From: Cryptomeria japonica
Lineage: Eukaryota; Streptophyta; Pinopsida; Cupressales; Cupressaceae
Length of the DNA stretch: 64,000 nt
Direction of reading: 5' to 3'
Assembly (NCBI RefSeq): GCF_030272615.1
Contig: NC_081412.1
Coordinates: 19,755,932 to 19,819,931 of the forward strand
The position numbers and the translations under genes were made by a program. Of the stretch, positions 27,001 through 38,577 are shown in pieces; within the stretch, counting starts at the first letter, position 1; every line of letters begins with the position of its first letter. Below the pieces are notes generated by a model. It did no database searches. It was not told the DNA's origin and saw only the letters and a list, made by a program, of their open reading frames with translations.

Positions 27001-27186
27001 GACATCATCTACATTACTTTTTCCATTCAATGAAATAGTTCATTTACCTTTAACCATGCATGGTGAGTTATTACCAAACCTTACCACACCACCATCAAAT
27101 TCTTCAAGAGATAAGAACTTGTTTCTATCACCGGTCATGTGGTGTGAGCAACCACTATCTATTATCCATTAATCACTGCTATCCAT
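24098..27186 (-). pseudogene. copia-1 pol (protease, integrase, RT, RNase H)
   Basis: Fragments in order on the minus strand. The protease motif DSGCSHH lies near 27150. The integrase block at 26224-26886 has the pre-integrase HKRFCHVNFDNL, then VHSDLCGPM, FTDDF and SDWGGEF. The post-integrase stretch is 25969-26193 (KKPYELWHRKTPN). The reverse transcriptase block at 25175-25609 has KWVFRNKLNEEGKV and YQMDVKSAFLNG, and the catalytic FVDDIIFG lies near 25050. RT continues at 24683-24973, then RNase H at 24098-24661 (ADWVGKVDDRKSTTGG, STTEAEYV). At least five breaks (stops or frameshifts) separate these blocks, so no functional polyprotein can be made. The product would act in reverse transcription and integration in virus-like particles. 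Confidence 0.93.
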
Positions 27187-28137
27187 CTAAGACACCAATG
27201 CCTTTTCATCAGTCATATCTTCCTTCACAGCAACAAAAACTATCTCCTGGTTCTCATCTTCTTCTGATTCTTCATCAGTTACTCCTTCATCAACTGCAAC
27301 ATAGAAATGTTTATGTCCTTTTCCTTTAAATTTCCTGAACTTTTCCTTTTTATCACCATTAGGACAATTTGCAGCAATATGTCCAATATTATTGAAGGAA
27401 AAAAACTTCAGAGGAAGTTTACCTTTGTACTTATCGGTGCCTCTAGGAAATCTTTTAGCCAATAGTGCCTCAAGTTCCATCAAATGATATCCATTATCAT
27501 CCTCACCTCTACTACTGCCATGACTAGACCTACAGTCATGATTATGACAAATATCCTTTCCTTTTTTCATAGTTGTACCGGTTACAAAAGCTTTAAAAGC
27601 ATATTTAGACGGTTTTGAAACACTATTATCAAAGTTGTTTAACTCAAATGCAGTCAACTTTCCAATAAGATAATCAACAATGACTTTATCTTTAGAAATA
27701 GATCTCAGTTCTTGAATAGCAGAAACTCTAATAGCATATTGTGGTAGGAGAGTTCTAAGCATTTTACTAACAATAACAACATCATCAATCTTACCTCCAC
27801 CACTCTTAATACCACCTACAACTTCTTTAATCCTTTGACCATATTGTGCAATGTTCTCAACATAAAGTCTAATTTCTCCCATGCCTCAAATGCAGTTTCT
27901 AATCCATGAACATCTATATACTCAAAATCAGATAAAGTACTTACAATTTCTTCCAAGGATTGAATGTTTTCTTGTTTTTCTTTAAGCTCATCCAGTGTCA
28001 AGGGGTTGGTAGTAGGAGCAACATACTTGTTTACCACATGATTCCAATACTGATTCCAATCCTTTGATGTATATCTTCATCTAGTCTTTCCATATCCAGT
28101 AGTTGTCCTTGGTAAACTTGGGACCCTCCTTCATCAT
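27187..28137 (-). pseudogene. copia-1 gag
   Basis: The likely start is the ATG at 28137 on the minus strand (FTKDNYWIWKD within the first residues), with an early in-frame stop and frame shifts. 27816-28037 continues with NPLTLDELKEKQENIQ and 27187-27882 with ENIAQYGQRIKEVVGG, the copia UBN2-type gag region. The zinc knuckle has decayed: KFFSFNNIGHIAANC has lost the first two cysteines. The C-terminus is acidic. Gag would form the particle and bind RNA. Confidence 0.88.
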
Positions 28138-28188
28138 CTTTCTTCAGCATCTTTCCCTCAAGTGGTTAAGATTTCTACACACAAAGGA

Positions 28189-28205
28189 CCAATGCTTTGA
28201 TACCA
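28189..28205 (-). other. copia-1 primer-binding site
   Basis: On the minus strand TGGTATCAAAGCATTGG lies two bases inside the 5' LTR end at 28208. It matches the initiator tRNA-Met-complementary TGGTATCAGAGC with one change in the core. Confidence 0.9.
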
Positions 28206-28207
28206 AA

Positions 28208-29711
28208 TGTTAATCTTAGAGGATCCAGTTAATACTGAGAGAGGGGTTGAATCAGTATTAACAACAAATTCAAATATGAAACTTGAACTTATAAAAATTC
28301 CCCAAATCAATCATAAACCAGTAATAAACTCTTTACTATTACCAGTAATCACTGATAACCAACTGTTAAACTGATTTAACAAAACTGCTCATTAAGTGTT
28401 CATCAACATGCATAAATTGAAAGTAAATCAAATCAATACATCAGAAAAATTCACCACATGAACACCATGAATTTCACATGGAAACCCAAATAGGGAAAAA
28501 CCACGGTGGGAATTGGTGCCCACAAAAATTGTGCACTTTTCAGAATGCACCCTGTTAGGAGCCTAGCTCGGTTAGGAGCTTATAAAGATGCCCTGTTAGG
28601 AGCATACCCTGTTAGGAGTCACCCAGTTAAGGGATTTAGTTGATGATCCCTGTTAGTAGCTTTGAACTGTTAGGATCAACCTTGCAAGAGGATTTAACAC
28701 TCAGATGTTGAGGTACCCAATTAATGGATTTACAATGTAAGGCCTGTTAGGACCTACCCGGATAAGGGATTTTGACTGCTGCAACTATTAGGGAACAACA
28801 GTGAATGATCTAGGTATAGCACTTAACTGCTTACTTGATCAGATCCAATTCTAGTCCAAATCTGCTACACTAGCAGATCTCTCACACTCTGGTTTGGCTT
28901 CACACTCTTCTCAAAACCAATGACACAACAAACATCAACTAAACTGACATAAATAACCTTTTCATCTTATTTGGTTACAAAACCCTAAGAATTACAACAT
29001 AGATCATCACATATCTTTACAACTCATTATAGATCATCAAATGGATCACAACAATCATTTACAGTCGTTGAATGATCACCGCACCTTGATCTAATACACT
29101 TTCAAACCCTTAGCTCATTTCGCTAAGCACTTTGTATGTTCCCAAGAAATTCTCTATTTGATCGCCCCAAAACATCATTCAAACACTTTACGCATTTTCA
29201 GCCACGTCATCGCCAACTTATAAACATAATGTGATCCACTGCCGAACTCAAAATCATTATTGGTTAAGAGAATTCTTTACTGGTCCTTAAACCCTTCTTA
29301 AACCCGAGCAAAAATACAACAGAAATCATAAACATGACTTCCAGTAACCAAAACATGATGCGGTTTTGGTCAGATACATATTACAATGATACAAACTCAC
29401 ATTCCAAACCACAACACTTCCACATCACCTATCGCCAGATCTAATCAAAACATTTCCCCGTTTATCAGTTAAGGTTGAATTCCCAGTTTCTTGTTTCTTT
29501 ACTGGTAAGGTCTTTCCAGTAGACCAAAAAGACTAAAATGACAAAATACAACATGGTAAACATTAGTTGCCATCAATGACAACACAAATAACTAATCAAA
29601 GTCATCCAATCATGCAATCTCAATCTCTTCATCACAATGTCATCACAAACAATCCTTTACCGGTTCAGTCTTCATTCTTCATCTACATCTGTTATGCCAA
29701 TCATGCCAACA
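28208..29711 (-). repeat. copia-1 5' LTR (1504 bp)
   Basis: Upstream LTR of the minus-strand element; it aligns along its length with 22185-23724. An overlapping frame at 29567-29788 has no domain. Confidence 0.93.
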
Positions 29712-29961
29712 CCAACACCCTCAACCCTATGTACTCTAAACTATGTACCATCAATCATGTAGCCTATATCCTAAACCTTATATCCTAAAACCTATTATCT
29801 AAATTATATACAAGGGAGGGAGTGGTGATGACTAGAGAGGGGAGGGAGAGAGAAGATGAGAGAGATAAAAATAAAGAGAAAGAGGGAGCTAAGAAGAGAG
29901 GGAGAGGTGGGCAGGGAGTGACTGAGAGACCAGAGAGGGAAGAGGTAGATAGGTAAGGGAG
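29712..29961 (-). repeat. Purine-rich minisatellite, segment 2
   Basis: Begins with the copia-1 target copy CCAAC and the spacer CCCTCAACCCTATGTACTCT, then AGAGAGGGGAGGGAGAGAG words. It lies between copia-1 and the gypsy element, and its spacer-to-GA transition matches 43780-43910 closely. It is therefore the array segment once contiguous with 22184. Confidence 0.88.
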
Positions 29962-31543
29962 TGATGGCAAGGGATCCTCAAAGAGAGTCACACTTGGCTC
30001 AATAGGTAGTTGAATGATGCTTTAGTGGGCTCCTATCACTCTTCACTTGTCCTTAACAAGTCAGACACTCAAACTCTCTTGGAGTGCTCCCTATCAATTT
30101 GTGCTCTTTAGTTGCTTCAGGCATGATTGAGATTCACAAGGGTAAATCCAACCATTATGCTATCCAACTCTCTAACATTTACTTGCGAGGATCTTGGGGG
30201 GTGTCTTATAGGTGTTTCAATTCCAATCAAATAATTCTTCAACTGGTTTTTCACCATTTTCACATCGCTCCCTCTTTCTGCTATTTTCTAGGCCTAGTAG
30301 CCCTAAAGCCCCAATTAGCCCTACCTTTCCGGTTTTTGGGAAATTACTCAAAAATCACTCAAATAACCTTCCAACACATTTGGTGATCCGAGTACTCTTT
30401 TAGACAAACTTTATGATCCACTAGGTTAGGTAGTCTGGTATGTCCATACTGGTACGAATCCCAAAAATGGCATTTTTAGAGGGTTTAGGACTTAGCAGTC
30501 TTCTCCAATGGGTTTTGTTGCTCTCTCCACCCTATCACACCTCCACATTTTCACAGAGACTTTGCCACACATCACACTTTCAATCCAAACACTTGGCATA
30601 TTCACAACTCTTCATCCCTGCAAGCAAATCCAAAGTTTTCAATAATTTTCCTAACCGGGCTATGAAAGAGCTCGCCTAGGAAATGATAACAAGTTGCTTC
30701 CCGACAACTTCCAGGCCATTAAAAAACATATTTACACTGTACAAGGGTTCCATTACTTTAATCCCAAGGGTCGTTGAGCAAAACTCAAGAGATTTCAAGT
30801 TGGAACCATGAATGGGCTCTTGAACCCTTGCTCAGGTTGAGAGCAATACAAATTTACAAACACACTTGAAACCTGCACTAAAAGAAATTACAAATACCTC
30901 CTGAGAAATAAAACAACATACATTAAGCCACCATGAATTAACATTAGCAAGGTCAATCCATTTGGTATGGACTCTGCTCCAAAAATGACAAAATTATAAG
31001 TTAAAATCTAGAAATTATCTTCAAATTCTTTTCAAACTTTCTCGCAAATGTTCTAACCCATGTAAAATCATTCTCAGAGCATCTTATATGCCATTTTGGT
31101 CATAACAAACTCTCCATTGGTTTCCTAACCACCAATTTGCTAAAAAATGCAAAGTTGCTCAAAAAGTTGCAAAAACTTGTTAACCAACAATGACAACTTT
31201 TGCTCAAATGTGCATTTTTGCATTTTATGCCTTTCTACTCAAACTAAACCTCCTAGAATGACTCCTTAACATTAAAGTGACATTCCTAAATTCCTAATGA
31301 GGCTTTACAAGACATTTTACATCATAGTGCACATTTATGCCATTTTTAGGCTTACAAGGGCTCATAGGCCAAATTTGTGAAAACAAACAACCTTGGTGAC
31401 AATCACCCTTCAAATGACTATCAAACACACATGTGGACCTCTGAGTAGTCCATTATTCAAACACCTAATCTAAAATATGGACCATCACACCAAAATCTAT
31501 AAAATGCATCAACAAAAATGTTTAAAATCTAGGTGCTCCTACA
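29962..31543 (-). repeat. gypsy 3' LTR
   Basis: The downstream LTR of the minus-strand element; 1582 bp. A purine-rich GGGGGAGTATGG abuts it at 31544-31556 on the minus strand as polypurine tract. Frames inside it (30084-30386, 30440-30679) have no domains. Confidence 0.92.
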
Positions 31544-31559
31544 CCATACTCCCCCAATG

Positions 31560-32887
31560 AAAAAGAAGTCAAGTGACTCCTTTAGGAAACAAAGAAAGGG
31601 AAATTCCAAGCTTAGAAAGTCTTCTTCAAGTACCCAAGTAGCCTCATATGCTAGAAGTTACTTCCATTTGACCAAATGCTCCATATAAATGGTGTGCCTT
31701 GTCTTTTTGAGAATCCTAGAATCCAATACTTTCTCGGCTTGTGGTATGGTTGCAGGTGGTAAGGGTAGGTTTGAAAGTGCTTGAGAGACCTCTGAGACTC
31801 TGCTACATTCCTCTGGAAGTGTTCCCTTATACTGCACCAAATATGCAACATTAAATAGAGGAGATAAAGCCATGTCTTCGGGTAGCTCTATTTTGTAGGC
31901 ATTGTTTCCATACTTGGCCAAGACCTTACAAGGTCCAATCCTCCTCATCTGAAGTTTACTAGGGACACCTTTTTGAAGCCTTTCTTTGTTCAAATGAACC
32001 ATGACCAAGTCCCCAACAACAAATTGTATATCCTTTCTTTTCTCATCTACTTTTTCTTTGATCTTTTGAGAGGTGTCTAGTAGGGCTGTCCTAACCTACT
32101 CATGAATCTCTTGCATGGATTGAGCCATGTCCATAGAATTTCCACTCTATTGTCCCATCTTTCCAACATCTATAAGCTCCAAAACACCTCTGGGATGAAG
32201 GCCATACACAATCTCAAAAGGGCTCTTACCGGTTGATCTATTGACACTGTCATTGTAGGCAAACTCAGTTTGATGGATGATTTGATCCCAAGCTTGTCCA
32301 TACTCCTTTGTCAAACACCCAAGAAGGTTTCCAAATGTTTTATTAACCACCTTTGTTTGGCCATCCGCTTGGGGATGATAGGCTAAACTAAAAGACAAGT
32401 TAGTACCCAATCTTTGCCATAAAGTCTTCCAAAAATGACCAATAAACTTTGCATCTCTATCTGATACTATGATGATAGGTAAGCCATGAATCCTAATGAC
32501 TTCCTTGAAAAAAAAAAGAGCAATATGACTAGCATCATGAGTCACTTTACATGGAATAACATGGGCTATTTTGCTAAATCTATCTACCACAACATAGATA
32601 CTATCAAAACCCGATTTGGTCTTGGGCAAACCAACAACAAAATCCATACTTACACACTCCCATGGCCAGTTTGGGATAGGTAAAGGCTGATAAAGACAAG
32701 CATTAGAAGAAGTACCCTTGGCTCTTTGGCAAAACAAACATTGCTCCACATATTTTCTGATATCCCTTTTCATCTTAGGCCAATGGTAGAATCCAAAATG
32801 TCCACTTAAGCAACCATTATGCTTCTCTTGCATCAAATTTTCTCTCATGGACCCTCTAGGTACACAAAGTTGTCCTCCTTTAAACAA
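31560..32887 (-). pseudogene. gypsy integrase with C-terminal chromodomain
   Basis: 32147-32887 carries the end of the zinc-binding region (GHFGFYHWPKMKRD, CLFCQRAKG) and the catalytic core: DFVVGLPKT, DRFSKIAHVIP, SDRDAKFIGHFW and HPQADGQTKVVN with the D, D and downstream E in place (TGKSPFEIVYG follows). After a stop, 31658-32008 has the GPCKVLAKYG and LSPLFNVAYL module. It then has KKTRHTIYMEHLVKWK and, past a stop, EATWVLEEDF, the typical chromodomain tail. The chromodomain would bind histone marks and direct insertion to heterochromatin. There are stops near 32147 and 31650, and the region 32008-32147 is disrupted. Confidence 0.92.
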
Positions 32888-34345
32888 AAGACCATCTTGT
32901 AAGGTAAAATCTGCATATTCACCATGAAATTAATTCCTAAACTCTTGACAAACCTTATAGAAGGCAGCAAAGTCTTCATCATCTTGGTATAACCCCTTGA
33001 AACTATCCACTCCAATGCTCTTGAGCTGCACTTCTTGCATTGTTAGCAACCTTCTACTTAATGCATCCACAACTCTATTACATTATCCTTTCTTATGCTT
33101 AATGGTAAAATTATATGACTTTAAATACTCTACCCATTTGATATACCTATGATTCAACTTTTCTTGTGAATTGAGAAAGCTAAGAGTTTGGTTGTCAGTA
33201 TAAACCACAAATTCTTTAGGCAACAAATAATGCCTCCATTTCCTAAGTGATTGAACAAGTGCATATAACTCCAAATCATAAGAAGAATACCTTTTCTTGG
33301 CATCATTGAGCTTCTCACTGAAAAATACAACTTGTTTATTGTCTTGGCTTAAGACTGCTCCAACTGCTATATTGCTTGCATCACATTCAATGGTGAAGAG
33401 CTTGTCAAAACTTGGAAGAACTAGTACCGGTTGAGTAGCCACCTTTGTCTTCAAGAGATCAAACCCTCTTTGTGCCTCTTGTGTCCATTGCAACTTAGCC
33501 TTCACACCTCCTTTGATTGTGTCAAGCATAGGTGCACATATCTCACTGAACCCTCTAATGAACTTCCTATAAAATTGTGCCAAGCCATGAAAACTCCTCA
33601 CTTCACTTGTTGTCCTAGGTGTGGGCCAACTGATTATGGCTTCCACCTTAGAGGTATCCATCTTCAAATCACCACTTGGGATTACAAACCCAAGATATAC
33701 CAACTCCTGTTTCATGAACTCAAATTTCTCCAAATTGATGGTTAGTTGCTCATCACATAATTTCTTCAATACAATCTCTATATGCTTAAGATGTTCATCT
33801 TTAAACTTGCAAAAAATCAAGATGTCATCTAAATAAACAACAACAAATTTACCAATATAATCCTTGAGTACTTCATTCATGAGTCTCATGAATGTGCTAG
33901 GGGCATTTGTGAGTCCAAATGGCATAACAAGCCATTCATAGAGTCCTTCTGTGGTCTTGAATGTTGTCTTCCATTCATCTCCCTCCTTGATTTTGATTTG
34001 GTGATAACCACTCTTGAGGTCTATCTTGGTGAAGTATTCAGCACCTCCTAAACAATCCATCAAATCTTCAATTCTTGGAATAGGAAATCTATACTTGATT
34101 GTAATCCGGTTGATAGCTCTAGAATAGGTGCAAAGTCTCCAAGTACCTCCCTTCTTTAGGGCCAAAATGGTGGGAGCTACACATGGGTTGATGCTCTTCC
34201 TTATCAGACCATTGTCCAAGGGTTCTTGTATTTGCTTAGCTACCTCTTTATTCTGCTCCAATGTCATTTTATAAGATGCTTTATTAGGCAATGAGGCTCT
34301 GGGTATGAATTCAATTTGGTGACTTATGGCACATTGAGGAGGCAA
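32888..34345 (-). pseudogene. gypsy reverse transcriptase and RNase H
   Basis: A 420-codon open stretch (33083-34345) has RT motifs in order: WRLCTYSRAINRITIK, IDLKSGYHQI, MPFGLTNAPSTF, VVYLDDILIF (catalytic YLDD) and YLGFVI. The RNase H start ECDASNIAVGAVLSQ follows, then ELYALVQSLRKWRHYL and YTDNQTLSFL. The linker to integrase (32888-33082) is open except for single stops. The usual LCxDYR is LCTYSR here, a changed Asp in the RT core. This is the best preserved coding block in the window. Confidence 0.94.
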
Positions 34346-34645
34346 GGTTGTTGGTGTTCCATCACTGATAATGTCCTTAAACTAATTTAGAATTTGTTGC
34401 ACTTCATTGGGAATGCATACTTTCTTCTCCTTTCTTTCTTCTTTTGGTTTTACTACAAGTGCAAACCCCACTCCTTCTCCTTCTTTCAAAGTGTTAATGA
34501 ACTCCTTCTCACCAACTAGTAGCACATTGGGACCCTTTGATCTGCCCTCTTCTTGGTCTCCTATGGACTGAATTTTATAGGTGATCCCATCTTTTTGAAA
34601 AGTATAGGCATTCTTTTCCCCATGGTGTATTGCTTTTCTGTCAAA

Positions 34646-35152
34646 CTACCAAGGCCTACCTAGGAGTAGGTGGCAAGCATTCATTGGCAAGATGTCACAC
34701 AAAATTTTGTCCTTGTAGCCTCCTATAGTGAACTCCACCCAAATTTTTTCATTCACTAGAACGTGCTGCCCCTTGTTGAGCCAAGCAACCCTATAAGGAT
34801 CACTATGTGGGATTATTTGTAGGTTGAGTTTATTCATTGCTTCTTCTGACACTATGTTATCAGTGGACCCTGAATCCACCACCACTCTACACACTTTTCC
34901 CATAATCTTACACTTTATCCTAAACAAGGATCTTCTTTGGCTAGGTTCCTCCTTAATCGGTTCCTTGATCAAGACTGTTCTCACCATGAGATTCTCTCCA
35001 ACCTCAGAATCTAAGCTCACTTCTGATGCCTTCATGTTTGCTGCATCTTCTTGAATATAACTTACTCTCCTCTCACCTCCTTGGGATGTAGAAGACTTCT
35101 CAGGACATCTATAGGTTGGGTGTCCAAGTTGATGGCAATTGTAGCACTTCAT
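34646..35152 (-). pseudogene. gypsy zinc knuckle and aspartic protease
   Basis: Starts with the CCHC zinc knuckle CYNCHQLGHPTYRCPE, then the protease core VVVDSGSTDNIVSEEAM (active site DSGS) and HLLLGRPW, the standard end of gypsy proteases. It is separated from the RT frame by about 300 bp with stops, and from gag by a TAG just upstream. It would cleave the polyprotein. Confidence 0.92.
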
Positions 35153-35176
35153 TGTGGCAAAATAGGATCCTCTTCC

Positions 35177-36180
35177 TTATCCACTAGACCTTCCTCTACT
35201 AGAGTTTCTAGATCCCCTTCCTCTATAGCTTCTCTTGCTATTGGAATCCCCACTTTGCTCTACCAACTTGGATTCCCCTTGGGATCTTTGGTCTACACTT
35301 CTTCCACCATAGCTACCTCTATGACCTCTACCATCTCTTCCCCTACCTCTTCCTATGTTGCTTTGCTCTTGTTTCTTTTTATTCTTCTCTTCCACCTTGA
35401 GTGCCAATTGATAGCACTTATGAATAGTACTAGGACACAACAAACTCAACTCTTCTTGTATATTCCATCTCAAGCCATTCAAGTACCTGGCTACCTTGAT
35501 GCTTTCATCTTCCACAACCTTAGATCTCAAACACAACTTCTGAAATTCCTCAGTGTAGCTGCTCACATCTAGTTCTCTTTGTCTCAAGTTTTGTCTCCTC
35601 TTGTGTAATTGAATTTCATAGTCTTCAGGGATATAGGAATCTTTCACCTTGGCTAGAATTCCTTTCCAAGTGGCTATTGGGTTCTTACCCTCCTTTTGCC
35701 TCTCCTCTTGGATGAACTTCCACCAAGTCAAGGTTGCTCCTCTCAATCTATATTTGGCTACCTTCACCTTTTGTGCCTCACTAATCCCATCACATTCAAA
35801 GTGATTCTCCAATACTTCAATCCATTCCATTACTACTTCTGGTTCCATTTTTCCACAAAAAGTGACACTCTTAGGGATTTTCCTCCTAATTCTTTGATGG
35901 CTCTAAGGAAAGTTTCTTCAGGTAGAATAGGATCTGGTTCAAGTGTGCTATCATCTTCTACTACTTCCTTACCCTTCCCTTCATTGATGTGGATTGTTAC
36001 TTTCTCAGTCTTGTCTTCTACTACGTCTAGTTTTCTCTCCAACTGTTGCAGTCTTACCCTGAGGAGTTTATTCTCTTCTTCTTTATCTTCTACCTTCTTG
36101 TCTAACTCTACATTGATCACCATTCTTAGACTATTTTCTCCTATTGACTCAGTCTCTGACATGAACTGGCTTCTTCCCAA
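35177..36180 (-). pseudogene. gypsy gag
   Basis: The ATG at 36180 is 20-25 bases inside the primer site, giving MGRSQFMSETES and a Glu/Lys-rich coiled-coil-like stretch (LLRVRLQQLERKL). One break near 35840 shifts to the 35177-35848 frame with the retrotransposon gag core (GATLTWWKFIQEE, SYTEEFQKLCLRS, RYLNGLRW) and an Arg/Gly-rich tail (GRGRGRDGRGHRG). Typical of chromovirus gag in order and size. Confidence 0.9.
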
Positions 36181-36187
36181 ATCTTAA

Positions 36188-36204
36188 CTTGCTCTGATAC
36201 CACT
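36188..36204 (-). other. gypsy primer-binding site
   Basis: The minus strand reads TGGTATCAGAGCAAGTT just inside the 5' LTR, a perfect 12-base match to the initiator tRNA-Met complement TGGTATCAGAGC. Confidence 0.92.
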
Positions 36205-36205
36205 T

Positions 36206-37787
36206 TGATGGGGAGGGATTCTCAAAGAGAGTCACACCTAGCTCAATAGGTAGTTGAAGGATGTTTTAGTGGTCTCCTATCATTCTTCACTTTTCCTTAA
36301 CAAGTCAGACACTCAAACTCTATTGGAGTGCCCCCTATCAATTTGTGCTCTTTAGTTGCTTCAGGCATGATTGAGATTCACAAGGGTAAATCCAACCATT
36401 ATGCTATCCAAATCTCTAACATGTACTTGTAGGGGTTTTGGGGGGTTTCTTATAGTTGTTTCAATTCCAATCAAATGATTCTTCAACTGGTTTTTCACCA
36501 TTTTCACATCGCTCCATCTTTCTCCTATTTTCTAGGCCTAATAGCCCTAGAGCCCCAATTAGCCCTACCTTTCTGGTTTTTGGGCAATTACTCAAAAATA
36601 ACTCAAAGAACCTTCCAACACCTTTGGTGATCCGAGTACCCTTTTGGACAAACTTTATGATCCACTAGGTTAGGTAGTTTGGTCTATTCGTATTGGTACG
36701 GATCCCAAAAATGGTATTTTTAGAGGGTTTAGGACTTAACAGTCTTCTCCAATGGGTTTTGTTACTCTCTCCACCCTTTCACACCTCCACCTTTTCATAG
36801 AGACTCTACCACACATCACACTTTCAATCCAAACACTTGGCACATTCACAGCTCTTCATCCCTGCAAGCAAATCCAAAGTTTTCAATCATTTTTCTAACC
36901 GGGCTATGAAAGAGCTCGCCTAAGAAATGATAACAAGTTGCTTCCAAACAACTTCCAGGCTATTAAAAAACATATTTACACTGTACAAGGGTTCCATTAC
37001 TTGAATCCCAAGGATCATTGAGAAAAAATTAAGGGATTTCAAGTTGGAACCATGATTGGGCTCTTGAACCCTTGCTCAGGCTGAGAGCAATACGAATTTG
37101 CAAACACACTTGAAACCTGCACTAAAAGAAATTACAAACACCTCTTGAGAAATAAAACAACATACACTAAGCCACCATGAAATAGCAGTAGCAAGGTCAA
37201 TCCATTTGGTACAGACTGCTGCTCCAAAAATGACAAAATTATAAGGTAAAATATGGAAATTATCTTCAAATTCTATTCAAACTTTCTCACAAATGCTCCA
37301 ACTCATGTACAGTTATTCTCAGAGAATTTTATATGCCTTTTTGTTCATAAAAACTCTCCATTAGTTTCCTAACCACCAATTTTCTCAAAAATGCAAAGTT
37401 GCTCAAAAAGTTGCAAAAAGTTGTCAAGCAACAATGAGAACTTTTGCTCAAATGTGCAATTTTGCATTTTATGCCTTTCTACTCAAAGTAAACCTCTTAT
37501 AATGACTCCCTAACATTAAAATGACATGCCTAAATGCCTAATGAGGCTTTACAAGACATTTTACATCATAATGCACATTTATGCAATTTTTAGGCTTACA
37601 AGGGCTCATAGGCCAAATTTGTGAAAACAAACAACCTTGGTGACAATGACCCTTCAAATTACTATCAAACACACATGTGGAACTCTGAGTAGTCCATTAT
37701 TCAAACACCTAATCCAAAATATGGACCATCACACCAAAATCTGGAAAATGCATCAACAAAAATGGTTAAAAGCTAGGTGCTCCTACA
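36206..37787 (-). repeat. gypsy 5' LTR
   Basis: 1582 bp, aligned end to end with 29962-31543 without a net length change. The promoter would read leftwards into gag at 36180. Confidence 0.92.
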
Positions 37788-38512
37788 GTAGGGAGAGAGA
37801 GAGAAGAAAATAAGATAGAAAGAGGGGCCAAGAGGTGGAGAGGAAAGAAATATAGAGGAGAGAGATATAGAGGTGAGAGATCTAGAGACTAGGAAGAGAG
37901 AGGTGAGAGACCTAGGGTGGAAAGATAGAGGTGAGGGAGATATAGGGGGATATATAGATGGGTAATGAGACAAAGAGGGATAGGTAGAGAGGTAAAGATG
38001 GAGGGAACGAGAAACATAGGGATGGAGAGAGAGGTTGTGAGGGAGAGGTACTAATCAATAGAAAAAAGAGAGAGTGTAGAGAAATAATAGGAGGAGAAAG
38101 AGATGGAGGGAGGGAAGGATATATATGGAGATAAGGAGGGAAGGTAAGAGAGAGAAAGAGAGAGTACATAGGAGAGACCTAGAGAGGGGAGAGAGGAGAA
38201 ATAGAGAGAAGAGAGGGAGGGTAATAGGTCTAGATTTTATGGGAGATAAAGAGGTGATGGAAGAGAGAAGCAAAGGAGAGAGTTCATAAAGGGATATGGG
38301 TAAGAGGTGATGGAGAGAGAGAGGTGGAGAGGTACGGAGAGAACTAGAGAGGGGATACACAGACAGGTGAGATACCTAGAGGGAAAGAGAGATTAAATAC
38401 CTAGATAAGAGAGAGAGGGGAGAGATAGATAGAGGGGCATAGAGAGAGGTTCCTAATGAGACATGGATGGAGAGGTATAGAGGTGGCAAGGGAAGGAGGG
38501 ACAAACCTAGAA

Positions 38513-38559
<47 letters not shown>

Positions 38560-38577
38560 ATATATGAGGGTAAGGGG
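37788..38577 (-). repeat. Purine-rich minisatellite, segment 3
   Basis: GAGAGGTGAGAGACCTAG and GGGAGAGAGAGGTG words, with a nearly pure (GA)n at 38514-38555. It ends at the copia-2 target duplication AGGGG (38573-38577). Frames at 37773-38616 on the minus strand are Ser/Leu/Pro composition artefacts. Confidence 0.9.

Larger units (their letters stand above)
22185..29711 (-). mobile_element. Ty1/copia retrotransposon copia-1, complete but decayed
   Basis: A 7527-bp element read on the minus strand. LTRs are 22185-23724 and 28208-29711, both ending in inverted TGTT/AACA. Target duplication is CCAAT on the left and CCAAC on the right (one change). A tRNA-Met-type primer site and a purine tract lie at the expected places. 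Gene order gag, protease, integrase, reverse transcriptase, RNase H identifies Ty1/copia. The LTRs differ visibly by many substitutions and a ~36-bp net length difference, so insertion is not recent. It sits in the purine minisatellite. Confidence 0.93.
29962..37787 (-). mobile_element. Ty3/gypsy chromovirus, complete but decayed
   Basis: A 7826-bp element read on the minus strand. The two LTRs have identical length (1582 bp each, 29962-31543 and 36206-37787), begin TGTAGGAGC and end CCATCA on the minus strand, and look highly similar, so this is a younger insertion than copia-1. Gene order gag, protease, RT, RNase H, integrase, then a C-terminal chromodomain-like end places it in the chromovirus branch. 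The bases flanking the LTRs (GGGAG left, GTAGG right) are not a clean 5-bp duplication. The insertion site is in the purine minisatellite. Confidence 0.93.
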
